A stretch of 64,000 nucleotides of DNA, from positions 1 through 64,000 of the forward strand of contig CAMPDV010000895.1 of assembly GCA_946699065.1 (NCBI GenBank). Reading direction: 5' to 3'. Shown in pieces: positions 1-13,500 of the stretch. Both the position numbers and the translations under genes were made by a program. Every line of letters begins with the position of its first letter. The stretch's first letter is position 1. Below the pieces are notes generated by a model. It made no database searches, was not told the origin of the DNA, and saw nothing but the letters and a program-made list of their open reading frames with translations. Origin of the DNA: Loxodes magnus (Eukaryota; Ciliophora; Karyorelictea; Loxodida; Loxodidae).

Positions 1-180
1 GTCTATAACTTTTGTTTTAAATGCTAAAAGAACTTAAGTTTCCTTGTGATTGTTAAAGACCCTTTGATAAATATCTAGTCAATTATATGTACTAATGTTA
101 AGCATCTCTAAGTATTGAATAATGTTTCAACTAGTGCATTCTTAAACTTATATTTGGGCAGAAATAAAGCCATCGAACAT

Positions 181-1620
181 TCTAATGTCATAATATAATT
201 AAAAATAATAAAAGAGATATAGAAGCATGCATTAGACTATAGAGTCAAGCAAGGAATACCCAACTTATTAACTTAAACTAGGAAATTATCAAGAAAAATA
301 ATTAGATTTTAAATAGAAAATACTGAGAAACTTAATCTTATAAAAGTCTTAAAAGTAAAAGGACTATAAAGTTCAACAACATTATAGAAGTAGTTATCAT
401 TTGATATTTCCTAAACAATTTTTATTAAAATAGTCGTAATATATAGCAATATTAACCTGATTCTCTTTAACTAGCTAATAAATAAGTAGAAATATTATCT
501 TAATTAAATAATTATTTTAGAGACTTTAACTATCAGTCAGCATATACGATAACAGTACTTTAAGTTTGCACTAGTATATATATTTAGTTCAGTATCTTCT
601 CATAAGCTTCACTTTATATCTCTAAGCTTAATTTCAGTTATTTAAATTTAATATCTGGAAAATAGTTTTAGGTAAATTGGGTAATTATGATTAGCATGAA
701 ACTAATAGTTTACTTGACTCTATTTTTAATCTGGTTGGTCTAGTTCTTTTCTTAATCTTATTTTAGTTATTTTAACTATTTTATCATATGGTTAAGTAGA
801 TCTTTTCATTAATAAGTAAACTAGTAAATGTTTATTAGTAAAAGTCTTAGATATTAAAGATACCAAAGAAGTATAATTAGTAATTAGACTAAGCAGCCAA
901 CATAGTCTGTTATAGCATAAGCCAAGGATGTTATTAATAGATATGAAGCAGATAGCTCAGAAGGAAAGATAATAAAAGAGAAAGGCATATTTATGGTAGC
1001 ATTGACTGGATGTTGATTGTAAAAGATGAATGTTTATAGAAGCTGAGGTAGTAAGAGAAAGAATATAGATAGGAAATAATAATGAGATAGTAGTAAATAG
1101 ATTTTGGTAAATAACTGAATACTAGTATTATAATATAATTGAATAGTGTTGTAAAAATAGATTTAAAGAATGATTTAAAGAAATGAGTTTAATCTTTAGT
1201 TTATAAGTTATATACTTACTGGTTTGCTAAATTAATAATTATTATCTAAGAGATTACTTTATATCTTAGCTTTTAAATTAATTATGAGTCATAGCAAAAG
1301 CCTTTTTCAGAACAGTTTATTAAATCTAGTATCTTACTTCTACCTTTTATTGTTATAGAATAATATTGATTTATGAATAATAGATAGCATTACAAGTTTG
1401 CTCTATATAGCATTTCGAACACCACTGGAAGATAATTACCAAGTTATAACTAACCTAAAGCTAATTTTTATTCCAAGTATTAGTTATTTCTCCTTTCCTA
1501 ATACCTGCTATTATAGCTATAAACTAAAGTATAATTGTTGGAACTTAAATCTAATAGTAACTAAAAAAAGGATATTAAAGCTAAGCTGAAAATAAGAAAT
1601 AAAAAAACTCTATATTGCAG
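181..1620 (+). repeat. Dispersed direct repeat, copy A
   Basis: This stretch recurs, diverged and with many single-base indels, at 13,735-15,775 on the same strand. Anchors include an identical 18-mer at 531-548 and 14,075-14,092, and a long shared block starting at 892 and 14,437. Indels fall without regard to a reading frame, so the repeat looks like old non-coding or decayed DNA. Copy A lacks about 510 bp that copy B carries at 15,058-15,568. A frame lettered from 242 onward reads as protein-like with TGA as Trp, but TGA is not depleted in it, so no CDS is called. Confidence 0.75.
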
Positions 1621-1749
1621 TTTGGAGAATAAACTTAGAAAGTAAAGTTAAATCACTAGTTATAGCAGATAGGCTAAACTCTATATGTTAAGACAAAACT
1701 TGCCTATCTATATTTAGAAAAGAGACAAAGTATGAAATAGGGTTTTCAG

Positions 1750-1800
1750 GCTTATTACACTTCAGACGATAAACTTACTTAGCAAATTAATTAAAAACTG
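1750..1800 (+). repeat. Short copy of the Asp-Asp-Lys-Leu module
   Basis: Eighteen identical bases at 1,762-1,779 and 4,016-4,033 encode Ser-Asp-Asp-Lys-Leu-Thr in one frame. A diverged version (Pro-Asp-Tyr-Lys-Leu-Ser) lies near the 3' end of the minus-strand gene at 63,619-64,000. This is probably the tail of a further decayed copy of that gene family. The homology fades quickly on both sides. Confidence 0.5.
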
Positions 1801-3369
1801 GGAGCGTCCAAATAAACTTTAGAATTTATAATAATAAACTAGAGATAAAGGATAATTAGGTGAATTTTAAAATAAAAGGGTTTAGATTAACTTGGAAAGG
1901 AAAAATACCTATTAGAATAATATAACCTTGAAAAGATAAGAAAAAAGCAGAAGATTTGAATTTAATACTTATAAAAAAGAACTAGCAAATTAAGACTGTA
2001 GCCAATAAAAATACAGCTAAACTCTCTAAATTCTTAAGTTTAAAAAATGAATAAAAGAAGATTTATCAAGAACTAAAACTCTTAGTATTAAAAAAGCTAT
2101 AAATGAATAAGAGCTAGTCTAACATGACAAAAGATATCTATTCACATTAGAGTGAAGCTAAAAGGAATTTTAATAACTAATTTATGTGATGATTGTGAGT
2201 AAGAAGGTATAAAGATTAATAATATCTAAGATAAAACAGATTTATAATTATTGAAGTGTAATAGATTTAGGAATTAGATACTAAACAATAAATTAAGTTT
2301 CCTATTTTCCCTTTTTAAAATTTTACTCTCCAAATTTCTTCGCTTAGACCTAGATACTCTGTGATGCTAAAGTTCTAACTGAAACTACCTAATTTTAGAC
2401 TAAAAAGAAAATTAATTAAAAGTTGAGAGAGTAGAAGAAAAGAGAAGCTGCTGATACAGCTTATTTAGAAGACTAACAGAATTAAACTTTTAAACTTTTA
2501 AACTAGTATCAGTTAGCTGAAATATATGTCAATGAGAAAGTTAAATTATTAACTCATAGAGATAGAAGTCACTAAGACTAACGATAAAAGAATAACACTA
2601 TTTCGGAAAAAAGAACGAAGATTTATATAAATTAACTTTATAATTATGTTGCTATGATAAATTTCATTATGTAAAAGACCAAAATAAGACTATATAAAAA
2701 GCAAAGCAATAATAGACTAAAATTAATTTATTTTTAAGAACTCAAGAGAGATTATAAGAAGAATGATAAACTATAAAAGTGAAAAATATGATTAAAGCTA
2801 TCATTTACAGAGTTTAATTGAAAGAGATTAAAAATAATTGCTTAGCCTAATATTAAAATGTATGATAGAAGAAAAGATATTTAAACTAAAGGAGATTGGT
2901 AAATAATAGAGGCAAGTAAAACGGAAATAAAAGTAGGAAATTATCAAAATTGAAGTTCGTAGAAGGAAAGTAGTAGGATATAACTCAAAGAAAGTATCTA
3001 GATAAGATTGCTGTTTGATATACAAAAAAAGTGAATATAGAGGATTTGGCTAATTAGGGAAATTGTTAGATCATAAAAGGGATATATTAAGATTTGAGGT
3101 TAAAATAAATTGACTGATAAACTTAGTTAAAAACGGTATTTCAATTAAGAAAAATGGTAATAGAGTAAACTTTTTTAAAGCATTTACAATTTTCAACTCA
3201 AGGTTAATTACTTAAGGGAAATGAATATTATCGCTGAGAAAAGATTGATAATTAGCAAGCCTGTTATTAAGTTAGGAGCACTTCCTACAATAATTTAAAG
3301 ATATTAAGCCTTTATTGGTACTAATGGTATGTTGAGTTTGTTTTGTACTTGAATTGGTATGTTAAATAG

Positions 3370-4075
3370 AGTAAATATAATAGAAGCCTGTAACTTAAGC
3401 TGAACTTAACTAACTATCTATAAAGCTGTGTAAGAAAGTATTAAGTTAAATGCTAGTTTAAAGTATTATTTGTAAAGTATTGAAGAAGGAAACATTTAAA
3501 GTCGCATAAAAGGAAAGAATTAGAATAAAAAGATATTAAAGTCAGACATTAAATCAAAATAGACTGTTAATTAAGAGATTAAGCTATTTGGTATCTGTAA
3601 GCTACTATTGAAAGGGAAAAAGTTAAGAAAAAATGAAAATGCTGAGACTTGAAAAATGAATTGTTAAGGTGATAATTTCTAAATAGTTTTAAGAAAACAT
3701 AAGGCAAACTTGGGTAAGAATAAGTTTGTTAAAGATAAAAGTAAAGCAAAGATACTTTTAGCTAATAATGATATTATAAAATTACCACTTCTAACACTAT
3801 AAGCTTAGCTATTAAATAGATATCTCAAGAAGATATTATTTTATATTAATCTGAAACAATCAAGAGTTATTGAAAAGTTGTTCTTAAAGATAAATAAAGA
3901 AACTTGTTAGCAGTAAGATATGATAAATTGCGAGTGACTCTAAATACTAAGAAAAAGCCCATAGATCTTTATTAAGAAAAGAGAAACAATAAAATAGAGT
4001 TGTAGCTTTAACTACTCAGACGATAAACTTACTGAGAAAATTGAATCAAAGGCTTGGATCTTGCAGATATTTAAG
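3370..4075 (+). pseudogene. Decayed relative of the gene at the right edge of the window
   Basis: This segment matches the minus-strand gene at 63,619-64,000 along most of its length. Sixteen bases are identical at 3,371-3,386 and 63,976-63,991. With TAA and TAG as Gln the shared protein features are a D-x-K-V-x-x-Q-I-K-I stretch, a Cys, then Q-L-R-D-[QE]-A-I-W-x-L-Q and, near the end, D-x-K-L-[ST]-E. Many differences are synonymous or conservative, and one gap removes exactly two codons, which supports the frame. Upstream (about 3,460-3,530) the copies differ by 5 bases, so this copy has changed frame and is probably broken. Several in-frame TGA codons are present. The family is not one I recognise; no catalytic or metal-binding pattern is visible. 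Confidence 0.6.
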
Positions 4076-4834
4076 ATTACTAATAGAATAATAGATAAAA
4101 TGAAAGGAAATTACTTATACTAAAGAATATCTATATTTTCATATGAAATGGAAAGGATAAAAATGAAATGTAAAAGCATTACTAAAGAAATACAACAAAT
4201 TTTAATAATTAAGAATTTTAAATTTTGAAATAAAAGATTAGCAAATTTAGGAGTTCATTCAAATTATAAAAAACATAAGCTAAACATCTAAGCATTTAAA
4301 TAATAATTTAAGTATAAACCTTATCTTATTTAAAATATCATACTGAAGAATTTTAAAAGTCTTAAATCTTATAAACTTCATAAATTAGTAAGAATATATC
4401 TTACATATCAGAAGATACTTTCTTCTTTTATTTAAAGTCAATCTTTAAGGACTTAAACATACTAATCAAACATGATATCATATTAATATCTAAGTTTTAC
4501 CTTTATTTCTAATAAGAAGGTGTTATACCAACATTTAGTTCTATTTGTAAAATTTTATTACTTTTAGACGTAGAATCAAATTAGAAAACCTATCAAGCGA
4601 AGATAAATTAAATCTTTTGTTTTGGTTATGCTCAAATATAAATCTTAAAGTTTCTTCAATCAAATGTAAACTATCTAAGATATAAAAAATTTAACTCCAA
4701 ATACCTAAATCTTTATTATAAAAGAAGGATAAAAGCTGAGTGCTGGTGGAAACTGCAATTTGGATAAAAAAATAGTATGAAGCAATATGAAAGTTTTGAA
4801 CTATTGAAGAAAAATTAGTTAGTAGAAGGGAATT

Positions 4835-6000
4835 TCAGAAGAAATTATGGGAAAGAAATAGTTAATAGGAAAGAAGTTATTGAAACTAGCAATTTAGGAA
4901 TAAAAATAAGATCATTATTCTATCTATTTTTTTCTTTGTCTTCTTAAGTTTAAGTAGCTGCATAAGGTATCTATCCTTTCTAAACTATTAAAAATCTAAA
5001 TGTTCTCCAGCCTGCTTTTTTCTTAGTCTATCTCTAGTCTTATACTCCTGGCTCTGATCTATCTGGGTGATACAATCTTTTGATTCCATTTTAGTGACTT
5101 TATTTCTAAGGTGAGGTAAATTTACTGCAAGATCTTACTTTTATCTCACATTTAAAGAAAGCTAGTGATCTTTGACTGGCCATTTAGGTCCATTCTGCGT
5201 TATTGCTATATCCAATTATAGTAAAGGGAATTGTCTTTTCTTCTAAACCAACTTTTTTGAAGTGATAGGGCAATTATTATAAGTTGTTTTTAAGATCAAG
5301 TTTGAAGCGATTTTCTGTAATAAGCCTTCAATCAATAAGCTGAGCATTCCATCAAATTCTCTTTTATAGGATAAAAGTAGAACTAAGTTATATAATTATT
5401 AAGTTACTATTGGACTAATATTCTATAGATCGAAAGTTATTTCGTTAATTATGTGATAGAGGAATTTTAGGTTTAAAGAAATTGGATAATTGTAATTATT
5501 TATGTTTCTTAATATTAAATAAAATAAGAATTTTTAAAATAATGAAGTTGGTAAGACAAGTAGCTTAGAAAAGCTACTTCTTTATAGATCAGAGCTATTC
5601 TTTAAGTCTTCTTAAGCTATTCGTTTGCACTGCTTATCTGATTGTTTTAATCTTACTATTTTAATTACTTGATTCGGCTTTCTCCTCATTATGGACTAAT
5701 CTTCTTCTTTAAAAAACCTCGGTAGATCATTAGTTGCAACACATTTCTAGGGCAGGTAAGAAGTAGTTATATTAATAAACAAAATTATGTTGAAGAGTCC
5801 TAATTTTGTGGATTCAGCTTCTGAAACAGTCTATTATCAATAAATCCTAAGATTTTATTTTCTCCTTCAGCTTTCTGTTTTAGCTTCGCTTATTCCCTTT
5901 GTGTCTAGCTTTTAGTCTCTGTTAAATGATTTAGGTTTGATATTGAAAGGATTAGATGACATGAAATGGTTGAGAGTGGAATGGGGTTGGTTAGTGATAG
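4835..6000 (-). pseudogene. Gene-like segment, first of a related pair
   Basis: The part at 4,930-5,560 has a relative at 8,040-8,790 on the same strand. In one shared stretch (around 5,040-5,110) the frame reads K-M-[ED]-...-I-T-Q-I-x-Q-S-Q-x-x-K, with CAG/TAG and CAG/TAA exchanges that are silent only if TAA and TAG mean Gln. That frame continues upstream to about 6,000 with two in-frame TGA codons. A second frame also shows conserved residues (I-G-x-S-N-N-x-E), and indels of 1, 2 and 8 bases separate the copies. At least one copy is therefore frameshifted. No start, stop or family could be fixed. Purines predominate on this strand, as expected of a sense strand here. Confidence 0.4.
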
Positions 6001-8039
6001 TTATAGTTTGGATATGTAGAATTTAGAATATCTCTTTAAACTTAGTGACAGTTTGTTATATTATTGGTAATTATGATTATCTACATCTGCATCCAATCTA
6101 GTTACTAGCTTAAATGAGACTTTATATTTGTGGAAGCTTTAGTTGTAGCTTGGTTTTAAGGTTATGATGTGCTTTTTAAAGGATTGGCTAAAAAGTTGAA
6201 ACTAGAATTGAAGTTTGAAGATATTAAAGATAGTATGATATAGTAGTATGAATGAGTATGATGGATATGATAATGACAATTAGCAGATGACTGATAAGGA
6301 GTATGTTAAACTGAAGCGAGAATAAGGAGTGGTATGATGATTGATGACTTAAGGTGATGATGATTAAAGAGATAATATTGGTATAGGAAGACTATGTATT
6401 ATTTAGTTAGGAATGAATATAATAGTTTAGAATATTGAGTTATTAAAAAGGAGAATTGAAGGCAATAAGATTAGATAATGATATCTATATAACTAGTTGA
6501 TGTTGATTAAAAAAGAGAAATGAATTAGTATAGTGTAAGCCTTAGATTAAAATTAGTGTTTTAATAATCTTAAGCTTAATTATGAGCAATTATGTTAATT
6601 TTTTGAATGACTATTAAATTAAAGCGTCTCTACTAGGACTTTTGAAATGTATGGGATTGATTTTGATAAATAGTTGTACTTACTACTAAATAATGGTTTT
6701 TTGTTTGTGTTTTAGTTGTGTTATCTTAACTACTTATGTAGTGTTAATTGAAATAATGAATTAGTTTTAGCTTTTATGGATTTGATTAAGGTTATTATGA
6801 TTTTGTATCTATGTTAGCCATAGGTATATTTCATAAATGATAATTTATTCCTATATATTTCATAAGTATAATAGTAGGGAAAATTGTTGCATTTTATTTT
6901 TTGAATTTAAAAGTAAAAACTTAGAAGGCCATAAGATTGTGGATAGGTTTATGGAAGATATGGTATAATAAGTTAGCTCTGTAGTTGATGTGTAGCAAGC
7001 ATAATTACTAAAAGAGCTATTTATACATTAGAATAATAAACTTAAACTTATATGAAAATAAAGGTTTTAGTTAAATTGTCTAGTAGTTAATTCTAAATTA
7101 AATATACCATTCTAAAACACCATATAGCATCATATCAATAATCAGGCTTAATCATATACAAACCTAAAGTACTAATCATCAATACATACTTACTATCTAT
7201 CTAAATCCTAACTATTTATTCAATCAGATTTACCTTACAACAAACCTTTAAGTCAACATACAAATTAAGTCTAATTTCTTCTAAACAGACTCAAACTTAC
7301 AGCTGAAAAACTAAAATGCTCAATTACAGAACAACAACTTTAAATCTTATTTAAGAAATTAAGCTACACAAGATTAAGCAGATTAGAGCCAAATATTTAA
7401 ATTATAGAATTCAGAGAGATTAATTTAAAGAGAGAAAGGAATATCAACCCTTTATTAAGTAGTTATTTATTAATTTAACTAAACCATCTTTATTATTATA
7501 CCTCTCTGCTTCTTATTCAAATAACACTAATCAATCATCATTCAAACCTTATTAAAATACCTAAGTGCTACCTTAAATCTAAATTAATAACTAATAATTA
7601 CCAAAGAATAAAATACAAAAAGATAAGATATTATTTAAATCAATAGAGTAGCTTTAAGTTAATTACTATATTTCATCATTCTAATCTAATTTCAAATATT
7701 ACCATTATCTTACCAGCCATACCAAAATATTTCCCTTTTTTACATTTTGCTAAACATATAATAGTTTATGATTCAAATCTATTTCAAAATTATCATCTTA
7801 AAAATTATATAGAGAGAAGATAAATCTTTACTAATAACATCTTTAAATTTAAAATTATTAACATAAGTCTAAACTAAAAAATACATTTTTATTCAGTTAT
7901 CATACAACTATTCAACTCTTTATTCTAAACCTTTAGTCTTTAACTATCAAATTGCATTTGCTAAACATTTATATCCATAAACTATTTATGTTTTCATTGA
8001 GTCTAATCTTTTTTAGATGAACTTCATATTAATTACATC
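6001..8039. other. No gene assigned
   Basis: The plus strand is G-rich to about 7,050 and then switches to C/T-rich, suggesting a change of transcription direction near 7,060. I see no domain, RNA gene or clear repeat here. Confidence 0.4.
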
Positions 8040-8790
8040 CTTAAACTTTTATAATTTTCTTTATCTTTTATAAAGCAGGTTTATATAAGGTGTTAGTCCT
8101 TTTTATATCCTTTTAAGATCTTAGTGCAAATAACCCTGCTTTTTTACTTATTCTTTCTAATAATTTTGTGCTTTTAGCTCTAAATAATCTGGGTGATTCA
8201 AACTTATAAATCCATTTTTCTTGAAGGGATTTTTGTCAGAAGCAATAGACCTACAGCTAAACCTTATTTTCTGTCCCTTCTAAAGATAAAATTTAGTATT
8301 TACTGTCAATATATCCACATTCTATATTATTAGAACATCCAATTACCTCAAGCAAATTATCTTTTCTTTATAAGCTAACTGTTTTAAAGTGGTGGGGATA
8401 ATTTTTCTATATCTGCTTCTGTTAAGATTAGTATTCTAGTTGATCTTCTAAAGTGAATCAATATTATCACTAAGTTGAATGTTCCTTCAAACTCTCTTTT
8501 TTATAGGATTGGAATGCAAACTCAATTGAGAGACTAGTAGGCTACTGTAGATTGCTACTCTATAATATAAAATAATTATTAATAGCTATATAATCTAACA
8601 ATTTTAAGATAAAAGTACTTTGATGATTGTTACTTTTTTAAGTTTCTTAGGATTAATAATATTTAAATTTAAAGCTAATGGATTCGGTAAGACTATTAAC
8701 TTTGAAAAATTACTTCTTGATAATTTATCGCTATAAGTCTTCCTTATCTATCTCCTTGAGCTGTTTTTCTAAATATTACTGAAGTTAATT
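8040..8790 (-). pseudogene. Gene-like segment, second of a related pair
   Basis: Diverged relative of 4,930-5,560. Landmarks are a shared decamer around 8,187-8,196 and 5,061-5,070 and a conserved T-rich block near 8,489-8,510. The minus-strand reading keeps several residues of the first copy, including S-x-S-x-F-S-K-L-[LI]-V-L-P, but the frame changes at least twice relative to it. Probably a decayed duplicate. Product unknown. Confidence 0.4.
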
Positions 8791-9835
8791 ACTTGGTGAG
8801 ATTAAAGTTTTAGTTTAAAGCAATTTAGATAAGACTAATAATATTAATTAGCTTAAGAGAATTAAAGATAATAGAAGTATAGTATCTAATATATAAGTAG
8901 TAACTAGTTATTGCTAATAAAGACAAGTTAATAGTTATTATATAATCCTTTATTAAAACTAGTCTCTTTATTATCCTAAGCTTTACTATCTACTATCTTC
9001 TTTATTCTTTATATCTTACTAATTAAGGTTAAGTTTTGATATCATTATTATAGCTATTCTTATATGTTTCTTAGGTGAAAGCAAATAAAACATTAAAGCT
9101 CTGAGTTTCTAAGTGAAGTCTAACTATATTAGTACAGTCTAAGATATGCATTGAGACTGGAACTTTAAATGTGTCTAGAAGTTATAATAGAATATTCTAT
9201 ACCTTGTGATTAAGTATTTGCAGTTAGGATTTTTAAAGTGGCTTAATCACTACAATTTAGTAAGGTATCATAAGAATGAGGTAGGTATTACTTTGATTAA
9301 AAGCAGCTAATTTACTTAAAGTTTAAGGATTAATTATTGAGGAAATGTTGCTGAAACCTAAAATTGGGAATATATATGCAGTTTGAAGAGATTTAGATTA
9401 TAGAAGAGTAAAGTAATAAATAGCAATTCTGTAAGGAAAGAAAAAGAAATAGCTAACAAATCAGCATTTATAGTCTTAAAATTTTGCTTCTAGAGGAAAA
9501 TTCTTCTCAGCAGGAGAAGTTAGAGATAGTCTGGAATTCTTCAGCAGATAAAGTTAAGAACTACAGAAAACATTGATTTGATAATTGAATAATAGTGGTG
9601 AATCGAGTGTTAAAATAATGAGTGAGTGTAAAATGATGCATAACTGAATAATAGTGTTTTGAGCATTATGAGTGATTGAAAATAATAATGGTAATGATTT
9701 AAAAAGGATTAGTGTTATTATATTTGATTGGTTGAAATAGTAGTAATAAATTGGGTAGTTCATTACACTATAGATAATTATAAAAAGGATAATTAATTTA
9801 AAGATATAAAACATTCAAAATATTTATTAGATATC
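8791..9835. other. No gene assigned
   Basis: AT-rich sequence between the related pair and the rRNA fragment. No domain, RNA gene or repeat was recognised. Confidence 0.4.
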
Positions 9836-10165
9836 GTCCGTGTGGAAATTTTAATACACGAGAACCATGCTGGAGAGTATGGCAGGCCATTCAATTTTAT
9901 GTCCTATCAGCTTTCGATTGTAGTGTATTGGATTACCATGGCAGTGACAGATAACAGAAAATTAGGGTTCGATTCCGGAGAGGAAGTCTGAGAGACGGCT
10001 ATCACATCACAACATCAAGGAAGGCAGTAGGCACACAAATTACCCAATCCTGACTGAGAGAGATAGTGACAAGAAATAACGACAACGGGTTTCGTCTCGG
10101 TGATTGGAATGATCACAACGTAAAAGCGTTAGCGAGAGCCCACTGGAGAGTAAGTCCTCCAATTT
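9836..10165 (+). pseudogene. 18S rRNA gene fragment, decaying
   Basis: About 330 bp match the 5' domain of nuclear small-subunit rRNA. Recognisable are the block at 9,888-10,000 (CTATCAGCTTTCGAT, GTAGTGTATTGGA, ACCATGGCAGT, TTAGGGTTCGATTCCGGAGA) and the block at 10,018-10,160 (AAGGAAGGCAGTAGG, AAATTACCCAATCCTGACT, GTGACAAGAAATAACGAC). It corresponds roughly to positions 270-550 of a eukaryotic 18S. Differences from the conserved sequence are mostly C to T and G to A, the expected drift of an unselected copy in this AT-rich genome. Both ends stop abruptly; the rest of 18S, 5.8S and 28S is absent. Not a functional rRNA gene. Confidence 0.93.
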
Positions 10166-10169
10166 TGTT

Positions 10170-10478
10170 CTAGAGGTCTTTAAAAATATAGTATACAAGA
10201 ATTAAGGTTGATTTTAACCGAAATCCCATCATAAATTTAAGGAAAAAAGCTGAAGTGAGCCTAGATTTTGAAATAGAATAGTTAGCTTGTATATGAAATG
10301 TAATGAGTTGCTTATTTGGATGATTTGTTGCTAAAGCGTCTAATTTGGGGCAGAAAATGGTTAATATAGCAAAAGTTGAAAAAGTGTTCATGATAAGCAG
10401 ATAAAGTGATTTGCTTTTGATAGTTAAAACTTTAAGAACAATGCTGTCAAAGATCTTATCTTTCGATTGATTTGACAC
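10170..10478 (-). CDS. Possible small protein beside the rRNA fragment
   Basis: A 102-codon frame runs from ATG at 10,478 without TAA, TAG or TGA. That is unusually long for DNA this AT-rich, but glutamine TAA/TAG codons are normal in real genes of this organism, so their absence does not favour a gene. The product would be rich in Ser, Leu and Phe, with a hydrophobic middle (about residues 22-43). The opposite strand reads equally well with three TGA as Trp. No family recognised; could be chance. Confidence 0.2.
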   Translation of the reverse strand: MSNQSKDKIFDSIVLKVLTIKSKSLYLLIMNTFSTFAILTIFCPKLDALATNHPNKQLITFHIQANYSISKSRLTSAFFLKFMMGFRLKSTLILVYYIFKDL

Positions 10479-10560
10479 CTTGAACTAAATAGATCTAACA
10501 AATTATCATCTTAAAGACTAAATTTTTGCTTCCGTGCTTAAATAGTTAATTTATTATAGC

Positions 10561-13500
10561 AGTTATATCCTGCATGTTCAATCGCTTAAAATTTTGTCTT
10601 ATTTAATTCTAAGGAGAAAATCTAAAATATGCTAGGCTAATTTAAGATTAATAGTAGATAACTACGATTAGATAAAAGCAGCAATTAATAGATTCTTATT
10701 TTCCTTCTGTAAGGTTTTTATTTTTTCCAATATTAGTTCAAATTAATGATTGTGATTAGTTATTTAGCAGGTTTTATATATAAGTTAATTATCTTTAGAA
10801 CATATTAATTACAATACTATTTGATGCTCTTAACACAAGTTATAAATTTTAGTTTTCATAGTTTTTAGTTAATGTACAAGTTTAGTTTATTTTAACTTAA
10901 CATCAAGACAGAATATAACATTATTCCTCTTATGCATTGCATTTAAACATCACTACCTATACATTACCACTTAGACTATTAGTCTCATAAACCCATCATC
11001 ACATATAGCACAAATCCTTACATTTTGGACATTTTAAATCACTAAATTAATTATAAGAAAATAAATAGCTTTAATTATATCCTTATAATATAGATAATCC
11101 ATAGACAAGCAATTTATTAAGAGTTTAAATATTATTAAAGAGAATGCTTAATTAAATAATATTTATTACTCTATCATAACATATTCTATATGCTTTTTGT
11201 GGATAACTTTAATCTTTTATGATAGTTTTATTAATATTCAATTAATTTAAAATTCAATTCACAAATTACAAATTAATATCTTACAGAGAAAGCTGCTAGC
11301 GTTATCTATGCCAAATGGCATTTTTAGTTCTTATTTCTCATTGAACAATTTCCCTTTTAGATTTCATTCCTTTTATCTAACTAATTTAATTCCAGAGGTT
11401 CAATATTTTACTATTTATCTACTTCTTAAATTTATCTTTATCATTCAAATACTCTTTTCTTTTACTCATCCAGCCTATTTTTCTTATTTTATTATTAAAA
11501 ATTAGCTTGCTGAAATGAGATTTCAACACCTTAGATATCCTTGTTAAACTTAAGTAACTTTTAATGTAGTAATTAACTAACCAAGATCGCATAGTTAGAA
11601 GATCCTCCAGTTTGCATATTTTCTATCTTTTATTCCATTTCTAAAAGCAATCTTCTATTTTCATTGATATAATTAGCATTCTTATTATACCTTCTAATTA
11701 CTAGATATCCTGCAAAAAAATTCTTAGAATAAAGTCTATTTAATAAATACTATAAAAGGCCTATTTTAGCTTTCTTTAGTATTTGATTTTAATTAAATTT
11801 TAGGAATTTATTCAATAATTGAACGTAAAAGTTTAAAAAATAAAACAGTATTTTATAATATATAAATACCGCCCAAATTTGTTTGACTCTATTTAAAGGT
11901 TAAAATCTTTATTTATCCGCCTTTTTCTTGATTTCTCAAGTTTGTTTTGCTTCATAGCTTATAATTCTTTAAAGTACATCAAGATCTTTCTACTATCTAA
12001 TCTAATCGACATTATTTAAAACTTGATCTATTAGCTCTAAAATATCTTTCAACCCTAGTTTTTGAGTTTATCATCTGAATTTTATTGAAATTAAGCTTTA
12101 TTTTTTTAATTATCTCCCTTCTAAATATAGATCTGTAAATTTTTCATTAGCATTTAAGATCCCTCCCATGTTTTGCATGTTTATTGAAACAAGCAGTTTA
12201 AATTTATCCTTCTGCACTAAATTTTTAAAGCACTATTATAATTCTCGATGTTTTTCTTAATATTAATAATAGAATCATTTTTCTATTGAGAAATTGCTTA
12301 CCCACCAAATTTACTATTTCTTCAATTACTCATTTTACAGCCTCAAAAAGAGCAATTTTAGGCTAAAAGTATCATTGATACTTGATGCTTTTTTAATTAA
12401 TTAGTATATATAATAAATGAACTGAAACCTAATTAAGTTAAGGAATGTTTTCCTTTGAATAGTGCTTCTCTAAATATCTTTTTTAGCTTTTCACTTTTGC
12501 TATTTATCAGCTTTTAACTTTAGTCTTCAGGTTGGTTTCTTAATTATAAATTTACATCCAATAAGTTTAAGATCTCGTAAATTTCTCATCATTCCATTTT
12601 TACTTCGCTTTTTTTTAGATTTATCTTATATTTCCCTTCAAACTTAATCTCTTTTGAATCTTGACTCTCAATCTTGATATTCTTTACCTTTCTTAATCTA
12701 GATTCTGGTTATACTTATTAAGCCTCTTTATATACTTCTTCTTTAAGAAACATAGCAGATTCTAGTATTTATGTATAGCTTAATGTTAAACCTTATTACA
12801 AAACTTCTTAGACTCTTAGATATCACCAGCTTAAATTACGTTCTTATATTATATTTTTCCTATTTAGATTACCGAAATATTGTAAAGAAGTATTTTAAGA
12901 ATCCAATAGTACTTTTGGTGCTAAATATCCTGAGGAATAGTTTTTCTAAATAGGAAGAACTGGTTATTCTAACCTATTCTAATTTGGCTACATATTCTAC
13001 TTTCAATAGTTGATGTATAGCTAGCAACTTAGCTTGCAAATCTGAGACAAAAGTAGTCAAACGTCTTTAAATATTGGTTCTGTTAATCTTTTCTTATACT
13101 GAAGTGTTCTTTGAGCAAACATATTTATCAATTACCTAGACTAAATCTTATTACAACCTCTTATATAACCTGTCATAATAACTAGTTAGAGATATCTTAG
13201 ATATTAAAGTATTTCTAAAATAAATAATATCTCTTATGAATAATTAAACTTATAATGTATTTTGCTACTTCTCTTTTATTAGATTTAGATTTACTATTAC
13301 TTAGCTTTCTTCTTTATTGGATCTATATTTTATTTTACCCTCCAAATATTTTTTGTTCTAATACTTGAATTGCTTATAATTATCTACCTTATGTATGTTA
13401 AATTTCTATATTTAAGGATAATTAAAGTATTTTCTACTTATTGGATATTAACAGTCTAATCCTCATTATTTATTTTCCTTTTCATTTAATCCTTTTTTAA

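Noticed and set aside
242..3400. An apparently continuous plus-strand frame of about 1,000 codons when TGA is read as Trp
   Set aside because: The number of TGA codons is close to chance, other frames read equally well, and the repeat copy at 13.7 kb differs by frame-breaking indels.
5246..5262. AAACCAAC-T6 stretch resembling the Tetrahymena chromosome breakage sequence
   Set aside because: Two mismatches in the 15-bp core and no second copy or telomere nearby; that core is almost invariant in Tetrahymena.
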